From an uncultured Aquimarina sp. (GTDB lineage Bacteria > Bacteroidota > Bacteroidia > Flavobacteriales > Flavobacteriaceae), in assembly GCA_947501475.1 (NCBI GenBank), contig CANMWA010000005.1, positions 1-64,000 on the forward strand: 64,000 nucleotides of DNA, in the 5' to 3' direction. Made by a program: the position numbers and the translations under genes. The notes beneath the pieces were generated by a model. That model saw only the letters and a program-made list of their open reading frames with translations. It had not been told where the DNA came from and did not search any database. This document shows positions 30,012 to 40,729 of this stretch, one piece after another (position 1 is the stretch's first letter; each line of letters begins with the position of its first letter).

Positions 30012-30410
30012 CTAATTTTTATTTTCTAAAACACTTTTGTCAATTACAGTACCTTTAATTTTAATTGCCATAGTTGGATTTTCTCCATCATTAGAAGTAA
30101 CAGTTATCGTTTTACGAATTGGCCCAACTCTTTTGGTGTCATATTTTACTTCTATAACTCCAGATTCTCCTGGGGCAATTGGATTTTCTGGCTTTTTAGG
30201 TATAGTACAACCACAGCTAGAATATACTTTTGAGATCACAAGAGGCGCGTTACCAGTGTTGGTAAATTCAAATTTACGAACACCATCACTACCCTTGGCA
30301 ATCTCGCCATAATCAATAACTTCGGTTTTAAATTTAATTTGTGGAGCATCTTGGGCTTTAACAGCCATACCAATACAAGCCACAAACATAAACATCATAA
30401 TTTTTTTCAT
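30012..30410 (-). CDS. DUF1573 domain-containing protein
   Basis: IDYGEIAKGSDGVRKFEFTNTGNAPLVISKVYSSCGCTIPKKPENPIAPGESGVIEVKYD. Confidence 0.93.
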   Translation of the reverse strand: MKKIMMFMFVACIGMAVKAQDAPQIKFKTEVIDYGEIAKGSDGVRKFEFTNTGNAPLVISKVYSSCGCTIPKKPENPIAPGESGVIEVKYDTKRVGPIRKTITVTSNDGENPTMAIKIKGTVIDKSVLENKN

Positions 30411-30618
30411 AACGTAGGTTTTTGTTGTGCGTAAAAATACTTACTTTTTGCACAATTACAAAATTACATATAAAAAGTACAGTATTAAGAATAGGTGTTG
30501 TTATTTGTTATAAACCTAAAATCTTTACTATTTGTTGTCATATTTCTAACAACGTACTTCATACTTCGTACTTTAATAATTACTTTTGCACTTCAAAAAC
30601 CAAAAATCGGACCAAAGT

Positions 30619-33252
30619 ATGGGGACAGTTGCAAAATATGATGCAAAATCGGTAGAAGAGAAATGGTATAACTACTGGATGAAGAATAATTATTTTCATT
30701 CTGAAGTAGATGAACGAGAGGCGTACACCATTGTGATTCCGCCACCAAATGTAACTGGAGTTTTGCATATGGGGCATATGCTTAATAATACAATACAAGA
30801 TGTTTTAATACGTAGAGCTCGCCTTAAAGGGTATAATGCTTGTTGGGTGCCCGGTACAGATCATGCCTCGATAGCTACCGAAGCCAAAGTTGTAGCTAAG
30901 TTAAAAGAAGATGGAATTGATAAAAATGAACTTACTAGAGCAGAGTTTTTAGAACATGCATGGGCCTGGACGCATAAGCATGGGGGGATAATCCTTGAAC
31001 AACTTAAAAAACTAGGTGCATCTTGCGATTGGGAGCGTACTGCTTTTACTATGGACCCTAACTTGTCTGCATCAGTAATTAAGGTTTTTGTAGATTTATA
31101 TAACAAAGGATTGATATATAGAGGGTATAGGATGGTAAACTGGGATCCTCAAGCAAAAACTACACTATCTGATGAAGAAGTAATATATGAAGAAAAGCAA
31201 GGTAATTTATATTATCTAAAGTATAAGATAGAAGGTAGCGAAGATACACTTACTATTGCAACCACACGCCCCGAAACAATTATGGGGGATACAGCTATAT
31301 GTATTAATCCTAATGATGAAAGGTTTACTCACCTTAAAGGAAAAAAAGCAATTGTGCCTATTGCCAATCGTGTGATTCCAATTATCGAAGATGATTATGT
31401 AGATGTAGAGTTTGGTACTGGATGCCTTAAGGTTACCCCAGCACATGATCCTAATGATAAGACTCTAGGGGATAAGCACAATCTCGAAGTTATCGATATT
31501 TTTAATGATGATGCAACATTAAATTCTTTTGGATTACATTATGAAGGAAAGGATCGTTTTGTTGTACGCAAAGAGATTGTAAAAGAATTAGAGTCAATTG
31601 CAGTATTAGAAAAAACCGAAACACACCTTAATAAAGTTGGAACTAGTGAACGTACCAAAGCAGTTATCGAACCTAAGTTGAGTGATCAGTGGTTTTTAAA
31701 TATGAAAGACCTTGCTAAACCTGCATTAGATTCGGTATTGAATAAGGAGGTTAATCTAGTGCCAGAAAAATTTATAAATACGTATCGCTACTGGATGGAG
31801 AATGTACGGGATTGGAATATTTCTCGACAATTGTGGTGGGGACATCAGATTCCTGCTTATTATTATGGTGATGGGAAAGAAGATTTTGTAGTTGCCGAAA
31901 GTAAGGAAGAAGCATTGGTTTTAGCTAAGCAAAAAACAAATAATGATAGCTTAGTTGATACTGATCTTACACAAGATCCAGATGCTCTGGATACCTGGTT
32001 TTCTTCATGGCTATGGCCAATGAGCGTATTTAACGGGATTTTAGAACCAGATAATAAAGAGATTAACTATTATTACCCTACTAATGATTTGGTAACCGCT
32101 CCCGAGATTTTATTTTTCTGGGTAGCTCGTATGATTATCGCAGGATACGAGTATAGAGGAGAAAAACCTTTTACGAATGTATATCTAACGGGTATTGTAA
32201 GAGATAAGCAAAGACGTAAAATGTCTAAATCGTTGGGTAATTCTCCTGATCCATTAGATTTAATAGATCAATATGGAGCCGATGGTATTAGAGTGGGTAT
32301 GTTGCTAAGCTCTCCAGCAGGAAATGACTTGATGTTTGATGAAGATTTATGTAAACAAGGTAGTGCATTTGTTAATAAAATATGGAATGCCTTTAGATTG
32401 ATCAATGGGTGGGAAGTTGATTCAAATATAAAGCAATCTGAAGCTTCAGCTATTGCGATCGATTGGTATAAGTCCAGATTTCAAGAAGCATTGATTGAGT
32501 TAGAAGATCATTATAGTAAGTATCGTATTAGTGATGCTTTAATGACCACTTACAAATTAATATGGGATGATTTTTGTAGTTGGTTACTCGAGATGATAAA
32601 ACCAGCATATGGAAGCCCAATCGATAGTACAACATATCAACAGGTAATTACTATTCTAGAAGATAATCTTAAGATCCTTCATCCTTTTGTACCTTTTATT
32701 TCAGAAGAGATATGGCAACAGCTTAGTGATAGAAGTACTGAAGAAGCATTGATTATTGCCAGTTGGCCAAAACAAGAAACAATACAGCAAAGTTTGATCG
32801 AAGATTTTGAGATTGCTTCTGATGTAATTTCTGGAATTAGAACAATACGTAAAGAAAAAAATATTTCTTTTAAAGAAACTATAGAATTGTCTGTGTTCAA
32901 TAACGAAAACCTTAGCCAATCTTTTGATGCTGTAATTGCTAAATTAGGAAACCTTTCGTCATTAGATTATGTAGATGCAAAAGTTGAAGGAGCACTTTCA
33001 TTTAGAGTAAAATCTAACGAGTATTTTATTCCTATTTCTGGAGCGATTAATGTAGAAGAAGAAATTAAAAAATTGACCGAAGAATTAACATACACTCAAG
33101 GGTTTTTAAAATCTGTTCAAAAGAAACTAGAAAATGAACGTTTTGTAAATAATGCCCCAGAGCAGGTAATTGTTAATGAAAGAAAGAAAGAAGCTGATGC
33201 AGAAGCCAAAATAATTACGCTGAAATCTAGTTTAGAAAGTTTGCGTAATTAA
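30619..33252 (+). CDS. valS: Valyl-tRNA synthetase
   Basis: [42 protein letters not shown]; start 30619 ([20 protein letters not shown]) preferred over 30586. Confidence 0.97.
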   Translation: MGTVAKYDAKSVEEKWYNYWMKNNYFHSEVDEREAYTIVIPPPNVTGVLHMGHMLNNTIQDVLIRRARLKGYNACWVPGTDHASIATEAKVVAKLKEDGIDKNELTRAEFLEHAWAWTHKHGGIILEQLKKLGASCDWERTAFTMDPNLSASVIKVFVDLYNKGLIYRGYRMVNWDPQAKTTLSDEEVIYEEKQGNLYYLKYKIEGSEDTLTIATTRPETIMGDTAICINPNDERFTHLKGKKAIVPIANRVIPIIEDDYVDVEFGTGCLKVTPAHDPNDKTLGDKHNLEVIDIFNDDATLNSFGLHYEGKDRFVVRKEIVKELESIAVLEKTETHLNKVGTSERTKAVIEPKLSDQWFLNMKDLAKPALDSVLNKEVNLVPEKFINTYRYWMENVRDWNISRQLWWGHQIPAYYYGDGKEDFVVAESKEEALVLAKQKTNNDSLVDTDLTQDPDALDTWFSSWLWPMSVFNGILEPDNKEINYYYPTNDLVTAPEILFFWVARMIIAGYEYRGEKPFTNVYLTGIVRDKQRRKMSKSLGNSPDPLDLIDQYGADGIRVGMLLSSPAGNDLMFDEDLCKQGSAFVNKIWNAFRLINGWEVDSNIKQSEASAIAIDWYKSRFQEALIELEDHYSKYRISDALMTTYKLIWDDFCSWLLEMIKPAYGSPIDSTTYQQVITILEDNLKILHPFVPFISEEIWQQLSDRSTEEALIIASWPKQETIQQSLIEDFEIASDVISGIRTIRKEKNISFKETIELSVFNNENLSQSFDAVIAKLGNLSSLDYVDAKVEGALSFRVKSNEYFIPISGAINVEEEIKKLTEELTYTQGFLKSVQKKLENERFVNNAPEQVIVNERKKEADAEAKIITLKSSLESLRN

Positions 33253-33279
33253 TAATAAGCGTAATGCTATATAATTTTC

Positions 33280-33309
33280 AAAAGCTTGGGTAGAAATATC
33301 CAGGCTTTT
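33280..33309 (+). terminator. Intrinsic terminator after valS
   Basis: AAAAGCTTGG...CCAGGCTTTTTTT. Confidence 0.65.
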
Positions 33310-33310
33310 T

Positions 33311-33577
33311 TTAATCAATTATGTGTTTGTTAACCAGTTCAATATATTTTAACTTGGCTTCATCCGAGGAAAGGTTTTTTACCTGAAAAAGAGCATTTAA
33401 TTTAAATGCATTTCTAAGTTCGCTATCTCCTGATGGGGTATAAAATCCGTCGGTATGAGTTGCTTGTTTGTAATAGGCATAAAAATGTAGCATGACATCG
33501 GGCGGAAACTGTATTTTGGTGTTACAGGCACGTTGGTAGGCTTCGCTGAATGCAGTATTTAATTCTTCCTCGGTCAT
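33311..33577 (-). CDS. Acyl-CoA-binding protein
   Basis: MTEEELNTAFSEAYQRAC...PPDVMLHFYAYYKQATHTDG; ACBP-type spacing. Confidence 0.88.
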   Translation of the reverse strand: MTEEELNTAFSEAYQRACNTKIQFPPDVMLHFYAYYKQATHTDGFYTPSGDSELRNAFKLNALFQVKNLSSDEAKLKYIELVNKHIID

Positions 33578-33640
33578 TTTAGTGAAACTTCTTTAGAGAT
33601 TTTCTTTGAGACAAAGAATTATCTATAAGTTCGTTAAACT

Positions 33641-33662
33641 AATCCCACTAAAAATGGGATTT
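33641..33662. terminator. Possible short terminator hairpin between ACBP and psd genes
   Basis: AATCCCA-CTAAAAA-TGGGATT followed by a T-rich stretch. Confidence 0.5.
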
Positions 33663-33685
33663 AATTTTTGATATACTTTTTTTAT

Positions 33686-34333
33686 TTACAATGTAGCAAT
33701 AACACTTTCTCCTCCTTTAACTTTTTGATCTAAAGTTACATTGATTGGAGTCCCTAGAGGCAAAAATACATCAACTCGAGAACCAAACTTAATAAATCCA
33801 CTATCCGAACCTTGAATGACTGTTTCACCTTCGGTAGCGTAGTTTACAATTCTTTTGGCCAAAGCTCCAGCAATTTGGCGATATAAAACTTCTATACTAT
33901 TGTTTTTTACAACTACAGTTGTTCTTTCATTTTCTTCAGAAGCTTTTGGGTGCCACGCAACAAGATATTTTCCAGGGTGATATTTGCTAAAAATTACATC
34001 TCCATTAATTGGATGTCTTGTTACATGTACATTAATTGGAGACATAAAAATAGAGACCTGAAGTCTATTATCTTTAAAATGTTCTTTTTCAAATACTTCT
34101 TCAATAACTACTACTTTACCATCTACCGGTGCTACTATAGTAGTATCATTGATAATGGTATTCCTTTTTGGGTTTCTGAAGAATTGTAATATTAAAATTA
34201 GAAATGCTAGTGTAATTGTAAATATTGCAATTTGCCACTCTTCATTTTGAATAGCTACATATGATGCGACATTAATACCTAAAAACAGTACAAGTGCAAC
34301 AGAGATTATTTTATATCCTTCTTTATGAAACAT
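33686..34333 (-). CDS. psd: Phosphatidylserine decarboxylase family protein
   Basis: VAPVDGKVVVIEEVFEKEHF; ISIFMSPINVHVTRHPINGDV; ESGSS-type GSDSGFIKFGSRVDVFLPLG. Confidence 0.94.
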   Translation of the reverse strand: MFHKEGYKIISVALVLFLGINVASYVAIQNEEWQIAIFTITLAFLILILQFFRNPKRNTIINDTTIVAPVDGKVVVIEEVFEKEHFKDNRLQVSIFMSPINVHVTRHPINGDVIFSKYHPGKYLVAWHPKASEENERTTVVVKNNSIEVLYRQIAGALAKRIVNYATEGETVIQGSDSGFIKFGSRVDVFLPLGTPINVTLDQKVKGGESVIATL

Positions 34334-35126
34334 ATTTTAAAATTTGTAAAAATCCGTATAAAAATGGGCTGGCAAATATAACACTATCTAATCGATCATA
34401 GATACCACCATGTCCAGGCATTATAGTACCACTATCTTTTACACCAGCCTGTCTTTTAAATTTTGATTGTATTAAATCTCCTAGAGTACCAAAAATACTC
34501 ATAATTATGCTTATAATCAACCAAATGACTATAGATAAAGTATGTGAGAATATTGCAATTAGATAACCAACTAGTAATGAGAAAATAAGCCCCCCAATAA
34601 AACCTTCTATAGTTTTTTTAGGAGATATTCGTTCTAATAACTTTCGTTTCCCAAAGTTTTTACCAACCAAATAGGCAAAAGTGTCATTGGTCCAGGTAAT
34701 TAAAAATGCACCAGCAACAATTAAAGGTTTGTATTCACCATCATAATTAGGAATTAGAGTTAAGAATGTAATTGAGGTAATTAAATAGAAAATACTTGTT
34801 CGGTATTTTCTTTTTTCAAACATAGGAATGATACGAATCGTAACCAGGTCCTTTACCAAAAATAATTCTGTAATAATGGTGAGTAGTAAAATTGGTATAG
34901 TGATATATATATGGTCTTGAAAAACATTTAGTATCACTAAAATGAAAATAAATATAAGATATAATCTTTTGTTTTTGAGATGAATTAATTTTTGGAATTC
35001 ATAGATAGAAATCATTCCAAAAACAGTAAATACGCCAATAAAGGTGTATTTAGAAACAAATATTGATACGAGCAGTATTGCGACGTATAAAAACCCCGAT
35101 AAAGACCTTGTGAGCAGTTCTTTCAT
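34323..35126 (-). CDS. cdsA: Phosphatidate cytidylyltransferase
   Basis: SPKKTIEGFIGG; GDLIQSKFKRQAGVKDSGTIMPGHGGIYDRLDSVIFASP. Confidence 0.96.
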   Translation of the reverse strand: MKELLTRSLSGFLYVAILLVSIFVSKYTFIGVFTVFGMISIYEFQKLIHLKNKRLYLIFIFILVILNVFQDHIYITIPILLLTIITELFLVKDLVTIRIIPMFEKRKYRTSIFYLITSITFLTLIPNYDGEYKPLIVAGAFLITWTNDTFAYLVGKNFGKRKLLERISPKKTIEGFIGGLIFSLLVGYLIAIFSHTLSIVIWLIISIIMSIFGTLGDLIQSKFKRQAGVKDSGTIMPGHGGIYDRLDSVIFASPFLYGFLQILKYVS

Positions 35127-35127
35127 A

Positions 35128-35739
35128 TTATAAATCTTCCAGCAGGAGCAAATATAGATTTTTTGAACTACTTCCGTAACTTAAGAAATCCTTTTCTTTT
35201 TGAGGTTCAAAATCTTTTATTGTAGTGATATTGGATGGAATTGCATTTTTGTTTTTTTCTTTAATGCCTTTTAACCCTTCGCCAATACTTTTAACGAGTT
35301 GACTAGTAGCTGCCAAGATTACAAAATTGTCGGGTAATTCGGTTAGTTTTTTTTCTCGAAGTTGATTTGATGAAACTAATATAGCTCCACTATCAGCAAC
35401 TAAATATTCGCATGTTCCAAAATAGAAAGATGCAGAAGCATTTTTGACATAATTTAAATTGAAACTAGAAAATTTGTGCTCTAATCCTATATCAAAAGAG
35501 CATACATCTTTCTCATACCAATCATTTTCCAATAGAATTTTATCAAAAGAATCTAAAACTTCATCATCATTATCGCAATAAAGAAATTTACCTCCATTTC
35601 TTTTAAAATTGATCATAAAGCTTTCATCGATTGGTAAATCGATTTCTGGCATATATTTACTGCGGTTTTCAAGATGTCGCTCCTTACTCTTTTGGTCTGA
35701 TTTAGATTTTGAGGAAAATATTCTTCTAAATAGACTCAT
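35128..35739 (-). CDS. LUD (LutC/YkgG) domain protein
   Basis: FYFGTCEYLVADSGAILVSSNQLREKKLTELPDNFVILA. Confidence 0.85.
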   Translation of the reverse strand: MSLFRRIFSSKSKSDQKSKERHLENRSKYMPEIDLPIDESFMINFKRNGGKFLYCDNDDEVLDSFDKILLENDWYEKDVCSFDIGLEHKFSSFNLNYVKNASASFYFGTCEYLVADSGAILVSSNQLREKKLTELPDNFVILAATSQLVKSIGEGLKGIKEKNKNAIPSNITTIKDFEPQKEKDFLSYGSSSKNLYLLLLEDL

Positions 35740-35790
35740 TTTTTAGATTAAGATAGGGGGTTACGGTTTTACAATACTTTCAAAGATAAA

Positions 35791-35828
35791 AAAAATCTTA
35801 ACCTAATTCTAGTTAGGTTAAGATTTTT
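35791..35828 (-). terminator. Intrinsic terminator downstream of ftsH
   Basis: AAAAATCTTAACCTAA-TTCTAG-TTAGGTTAAGATTTTT. Confidence 0.85.
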
Positions 35829-35852
35829 CAATATACAAGTAAAATATCTTGC

Positions 35853-37805
35853 TTAAGAAGGTTCAGTAATGATTTCTTCTTCTCTTTTTCCAAAAGGTCT
35901 TTCGCCAAATATTTTTTCTAAATTATCTTTAAAGATTACTTCTTTTTCTAATAATACTTCTGCAAGTTCTGTAAGCTTATCTTTATGTTTCTCTAGTAAG
36001 TCGATAGCTCTTTGATATTGATTTTCTATGATATTAGAAATTTCTTTATCTATTAGCTCACTAGTTTGCTCACTATATGGTTTAGAAAAATTATATTCAC
36101 TTTGACCTGAAGAATCATAATAGGTAAGATTACCTATTTTATCGTTAAGGCCATATATAGTAACCATTGCTCTGGCTTGTTTGGTTACTTTTTCCAGATC
36201 ACTTAAAGCTCCTGTAGAGATTTCATCAAAGATTACTTTCTCTGCAGCACGACCACCTAATGCCGCACACATTTCATCAAGCATTTGATTTGGCCGTACA
36301 ATAAGCCTTTCTTCTGGTAGGTACCAAGCTGCACCGAGAGATTGCCCTCTAGGTACGATAGTTACTTTTACAAGTGGAGCGGCATGCTCCAACATCCAGC
36401 TTACAGTTGCATGACCAGCTTCATGAAAAGCAATTGCACGCTTTTCATCTGGCGTAATAATTTTATTCTTTTTCTCTAAACCTCCTACAATTCTATCTAC
36501 TGCATCGAGAAAATCTTGTTTTCCTACTGCTTTGTTGCCTTTTCTTGCAGCAATTAGAGCTGCTTCATTACATACATTCGCAATATCTGCACCAGAGAAT
36601 CCCGGAGTTTGTTTTGCCATAAATTCTGTGTCCAACTCACCATCAACTTTCTTTAATGGTTTTAAATGAACATCAAAAATTTCTTTACGCTCACGGATAT
36701 CTGGTAGGTCTACATATATTTGGCGATCAAAACGACCAGCACGAAGTAATGCTTTGTCAAGAACATCTGCTCGGTTGGTGGCTGCGATTACAATTACATT
36801 TGTATTGGTACCAAAACCATCCATTTCTGTTAATAGCTGATTTAACGTGTTCTCTCTTTCGTCATTAGATCCTGAGAAATTACTTTTCCCTCTAGCTCTA
36901 CCAACAGCATCAATTTCATCAATAAAAATGATTGCAGGAGATTTTTCTTTGGCTTGTTTGAATAAATCTCTAACACGTGAAGCTCCAACTCCAACAAACA
37001 TTTCTACAAAATCAGAACCTGATAATGAGAAAAAAGGAACCTTAGCTTCGCCAGCTACAGCTTTTGCCAAGAGCGTTTTACCAGTTCCTGGAGGTCCAAC
37101 TAATAATGCACCTTTAGGTATTTTTCCTCCTAAAGAAGTATATTTTTCTGGATTTTTAAGGAAATCAACAATTTCTTGTACCTCTTCTTTGGCGCCTTCT
37201 AAGCCAGCTACATTTTCAAATGAAACTTTAACTTCGGTATTTTGATCAAAAAGTTTTGCTTTAGATTTTCCGATATTAAAAATCTGTCCTCCAGCACCGC
37301 CACCAGAACCACCACTCATTCTGCGCATGATAAATATCCACACACCAATAATTAATGCAAATGGCAAGAGTGTGATAAAAATCTCACCCCATACATTACT
37401 TTCGGTATCATATGTTACTTGTGTACTTAAGCCATTTTGTGTTTTTACAGATGCAATTTCATTTTCAAAATTTTGTAAATCTCCAAATTCGAATTGATAA
37501 TCTGGATCATTAGGGCTTGATGGTAATAGGGAATTGCTCTTGTTTTTTTGATGCTTATCTAGTGATTTTGCATCACGATTAAGAAATACCTTTGCCTTTC
37601 GACGATTGATAATCACTACCTTTTCTACCTCTCCATTTTTTAGAAAGTCTTTAAACTCTGACGGAGAAGTTGTAGGGGTCGACCCTAAACTGTTTCCTCC
37701 CATAAAGTTTAATGCTAAAAAACCAATGATAATGATTCCATAAATCCAATAAGCACTAAATTTTGGCTTTTTGTTTGGTTCTGTATTTTTATTTTCTTTA
37801 GCCAT
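35853..37805 (-). CDS. ftsH: ATP-dependent zinc metalloprotease FtsH
   Basis: [35 protein letters not shown] region [22 protein letters not shown]. Confidence 0.98.
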   Translation of the reverse strand: MAKENKNTEPNKKPKFSAYWIYGIIIIGFLALNFMGGNSLGSTPTTSPSEFKDFLKNGEVEKVVIINRRKAKVFLNRDAKSLDKHQKNKSNSLLPSSPNDPDYQFEFGDLQNFENEIASVKTQNGLSTQVTYDTESNVWGEIFITLLPFALIIGVWIFIMRRMSGGSGGGAGGQIFNIGKSKAKLFDQNTEVKVSFENVAGLEGAKEEVQEIVDFLKNPEKYTSLGGKIPKGALLVGPPGTGKTLLAKAVAGEAKVPFFSLSGSDFVEMFVGVGASRVRDLFKQAKEKSPAIIFIDEIDAVGRARGKSNFSGSNDERENTLNQLLTEMDGFGTNTNVIVIAATNRADVLDKALLRAGRFDRQIYVDLPDIRERKEIFDVHLKPLKKVDGELDTEFMAKQTPGFSGADIANVCNEAALIAARKGNKAVGKQDFLDAVDRIVGGLEKKNKIITPDEKRAIAFHEAGHATVSWMLEHAAPLVKVTIVPRGQSLGAAWYLPEERLIVRPNQMLDEMCAALGGRAAEKVIFDEISTGALSDLEKVTKQARAMVTIYGLNDKIGNLTYYDSSGQSEYNFSKPYSEQTSELIDKEISNIIENQYQRAIDLLEKHKDKLTELAEVLLEKEVIFKDNLEKIFGERPFGKREEEIITEPS

Positions 37806-37818
37806 TTACGGTTTTCTT

Positions 37819-38190
37819 TTAATAATTTGTTTCGATTACTGTAGTTTTTGCATCTCCCCAAAGTCCTTCAATATCATAGAACTCGCGTATATGCTTTTGG
37901 AAAACGTGTACTACCACATTTACATAATCAATTAATACCCATTCTGCATTTTCACTACCTTCAATATGCCAGGGCTTATCTTTAAGTTCTTTGCTTACTT
38001 TTTTTTGGATGGAATTAACAATTGCATTTACCTGGGTGTTAGAAGTCCCATTACAGATTACAAAGTAGTTACATACTGTGTTCTCGATATCTCTGAGATC
38101 TAAAATATTGATGTCATTTCCTTTTACTTCTTCAATACCTTTTATTATTTGAGTAATTAATTGATCAGTACTGATTTCTTTTTTAGTCAT
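37819..38190 (-). CDS. rsfS: Ribosome silencing factor
   Basis: KGNDINILDLRDIENTVCNYFVICNGTSNTQVNAI; WHIEGSENAEWVLIDYVNVVVHVF. Confidence 0.95.
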   Translation of the reverse strand: MTKKEISTDQLITQIIKGIEEVKGNDINILDLRDIENTVCNYFVICNGTSNTQVNAIVNSIQKKVSKELKDKPWHIEGSENAEWVLIDYVNVVVHVFQKHIREFYDIEGLWGDAKTTVIETNY

Positions 38191-38278
38191 GCATTTCTTT
38201 AATTTGTGTAAAGTTATTACTTTTTATCATTTAATGTCTTCATTGATTAGACATTTATGAAACTTTTACACCTTTTAT

Positions 38279-39010
38279 ATGGATATAATCAAAGTTGATG
38301 CCATTGCCTCGACAAATACTTTTCTTAAAGATTTGAATCGTGAAAAGCACCTGGTCGATTCAGTTTGTGTAATGGCGAATGAGCAACTTGCTGGTAAAGG
38401 ACAGATGGGTACAGTTTGGCAAAGCAATCCTGGAGAAAATCTTACTTGTAGTGTGTTTATGCCACTTAAGGAGGTGAAATTGACCGATCAATTTTATGTT
38501 TCGATATCAACATCATTAGCAATTTGGGATTGCTTAAGTAGTTTGCAGGTCCCTAAATTATCGATAAAATGGCCAAACGACATTCTGTCAGACAGACAGA
38601 AAGTTTGTGGGGTATTGATAGAAAATATTGTAAAAAATGGCAGGTTAATTGGTGCCATATTAGGAATCGGGATTAATATAAATCAAGTAGTATTTGATAA
38701 TCTACCGCAAGCTGGCTCATTGAAAAAGATTTTAGGAAGAAGTTTTACTATTGATGAAGTGCTACACCTTTTATTAAATGCATTAGAAGAACGGTTTTCT
38801 GAGCTTGATGCTTCTAATTTTATATTCTTAAAAGAAGAATACGAGGAGTTACTTTTTAGAAAAAACAAACCCTCTACATTTATTGATGAAGAGGGCAATT
38901 CTCTTGTTGGAATCATCCAATCTATTACAAATGAAGGCAAACTTCAGGTTTTGTTAGAGGACGAGATTATTACGGATTTTGATTTAAAAGAAATCAAACT
39001 ATTATATTAA
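38279..39010 (+). CDS. birA: Biotin--[acetyl-CoA-carboxylase] ligase
   Basis: STNTFLKDL; GKGQMGTVWQSNPGENLTCSVFM; IKWPNDILSDRQKVCGVLIE. Confidence 0.95.
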   Translation: MDIIKVDAIASTNTFLKDLNREKHLVDSVCVMANEQLAGKGQMGTVWQSNPGENLTCSVFMPLKEVKLTDQFYVSISTSLAIWDCLSSLQVPKLSIKWPNDILSDRQKVCGVLIENIVKNGRLIGAILGIGININQVVFDNLPQAGSLKKILGRSFTIDEVLHLLLNALEERFSELDASNFIFLKEEYEELLFRKNKPSTFIDEEGNSLVGIIQSITNEGKLQVLLEDEIITDFDLKEIKLLY

Positions 39011-39403
39011 TTATAACTTTTCGATATTTTGACTCAGTGTATTAATAAAATTTTGAATAGGGTTTTTGATCATCATTGCCATCATTGCATTAAATTCGCC
39101 ATCAAATGTAAGCTTCGTTGTGCTTTTTCCATCTCCGGTGTCTACAATATCAGCTTTTAGAGTAAATGGTAATTTGTCGCTTGCTGCACCTAACACCACT
39201 TGGCTAGAAGGAGTGTTTTCTTTTTGATCTAGTACCAATTCTGGCATTCCTTTTAATTGAAAAAGAAATCTAGAGTCACTTATTTTTTCAAATTTTTGCT
39301 TACTCTCTGGCATAAGTTGCTCAAAATTTTCAACTTTTATTAGAAATTCAAATACTTCTTCTGCAGTTTTATTAACGGTTACCGTTGGGCTTTCTAAATT
39401 CAT
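39011..39403 (-). CDS. SRPBCC/START-like domain protein
   Basis: VNKTAEEVFEFLIKVENFEQLMPE. Confidence 0.85.
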   Translation of the reverse strand: MNLESPTVTVNKTAEEVFEFLIKVENFEQLMPESKQKFEKISDSRFLFQLKGMPELVLDQKENTPSSQVVLGAASDKLPFTLKADIVDTGDGKSTTKLTFDGEFNAMMAMMIKNPIQNFINTLSQNIEKL

Positions 39404-39415
39404 ACTATTATTTAA

Positions 39416-40060
39416 TTATTGGATATTCCACTCAGCTGGATTTGTTCGCCAGCTTTGCAATGTTTGTTGTTGTTGTTTAGAGATATAGTTAGTGTCTAAT
39501 GCTTGCTCTAAAAGATTTTCATAATTACTTAATGTATGCAAAGACAATGCCGCTTCATTAAAATTGTCTACAGCAATATCAAAACCATAATTAAAGATAG
39601 CTACCATGCCCATTACATTGGCTTCGACTTCTTTTAAAGCCTTAACAGCATTAAGGCTACTTTTACCTGTGCTAATTAAATCCTCAACAACTACGACGTT
39701 TTTTTCTTTAGGTACAATACCTTCAATTTGATTTTTCCTACCATGTTTTTTGGCTTCAGGACGTACATAAATAAATGGTAAATCTAAGTGTTCGGCAACC
39801 AACATTCCGATTCCGATTGCACCAGTGGCAACCCCAGCAATGACATCGGGTTTACCGTATTTTTCTACAATAAATTTTGCTAGATTCTCTTTTAGATAAT
39901 TACGTATTTCAGGATAAGACAAGGTAACACGATTATCACAATAGATAGGAGATTTCCATCCAGATGCCCATGTAAATGGGTCTTGCGGTTGTAATTTAAT
40001 TGCATTAATTTGCAACAATAACTCAGCAGTTTTTTTTGCTGTATTTTTATCAAAAATCAT
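39416..40060 (-). CDS. pyrE: Orotate phosphoribosyltransferase
   Basis: FTWASGWKSPIYCDNR; GVATGAIGIGMLVAEHL; VVVVEDLISTGKSSLNAV. Confidence 0.96.
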   Translation of the reverse strand: MIFDKNTAKKTAELLLQINAIKLQPQDPFTWASGWKSPIYCDNRVTLSYPEIRNYLKENLAKFIVEKYGKPDVIAGVATGAIGIGMLVAEHLDLPFIYVRPEAKKHGRKNQIEGIVPKEKNVVVVEDLISTGKSSLNAVKALKEVEANVMGMVAIFNYGFDIAVDNFNEAALSLHTLSNYENLLEQALDTNYISKQQQQTLQSWRTNPAEWNIQ

Positions 40061-40065
40061 AGTTG

Positions 40066-40073
40066 CAAATGTA
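40066..40073 (-). promoter_or_regulatory. Candidate pyrE -7 element TACATTTG overlapping the NUDIX start codon
   Basis: Plus-strand CAAATGTA is TACATTTG on the minus strand, 5 nt upstream of the pyrE ATG. Confidence 0.4.
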
Positions 40074-40677
40074 TAAAGTTTTTGTGAATAATACACCTAT
40101 TATTCTGTCTACAAAAGAGACTATAGATGGGTATGAAACGATTCATGTCAAAGAGGCCGATTTTCCAATAATTATTAGGGATATTCTTAGTAAAGAGGCA
40201 GCTAATAAAGAAGCAAAATACCACCTATACCATAAAAAAGAAGATAAACTTATAGATCATTTATATAAGAAGTTGCCAGTTGTGGTTGCAGGAGGAGGAA
40301 AAGTGTATAATGCAGAAAAAGATATTTTATTTATTCGCCGTAATGGAAAATGGGATTTACCTAAAGGTAAAATCGAGAAAAAGGAACATATAGAAACTGC
40401 AGCGATACGAGAAGTCGAAGAAGAAACAGGAGTTACCGGACTTGAGATTACTAAGTTTTTATACAAAACCTTTCATGTTTTTAAGCGTAATGGCGAGTTT
40501 AGGCTAAAAGTAACCTACTGGTTTGAAATGAAAACAGAATATGAAGGAGAGTTAATTCCGCAGAAAGAGGAAGGAATTACCAAGGTAAAATGGAAAAATA
40601 AGAAAAAAGCAAAAAAAGCATTAACTGATTCTTATGCGAATATCAAAAAACTTTTTTCGCATGATTATTTGTCGTAG
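40069..40677 (+). CDS. NUDIX hydrolase
   Basis: GKWDLPKGKIEKKEHIETAAIREVEEETGV NUDIX box. Confidence 0.94.
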   Translation: MYKVFVNNTPIILSTKETIDGYETIHVKEADFPIIIRDILSKEAANKEAKYHLYHKKEDKLIDHLYKKLPVVVAGGGKVYNAEKDILFIRRNGKWDLPKGKIEKKEHIETAAIREVEEETGVTGLEITKFLYKTFHVFKRNGEFRLKVTYWFEMKTEYEGELIPQKEEGITKVKWKNKKKAKKALTDSYANIKKLFSHDYLS

Positions 40678-40729
40678 TAGCTCTTTCAAACAAAATTAAT
40701 AGCAATGGGTTTATAAGAATTAGCAATAT

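Noticed and set aside
30422-30798. ORFs 30422-30655 (+) and 30580-30798 (-) around the valS start
   Set aside because: Overlap the valS promoter/start region; no coding signature; a TACTTTTG promoter-like element lies at 30581-30588.
33311-38190. Phospholipid/ftsH cluster (ACBP, psd, cdsA, LUD, ftsH, rsfS) considered as a novel system
   Set aside because: All members are recognisable housekeeping families and I know of no reason to treat this order as unusual in Bacteroidota.
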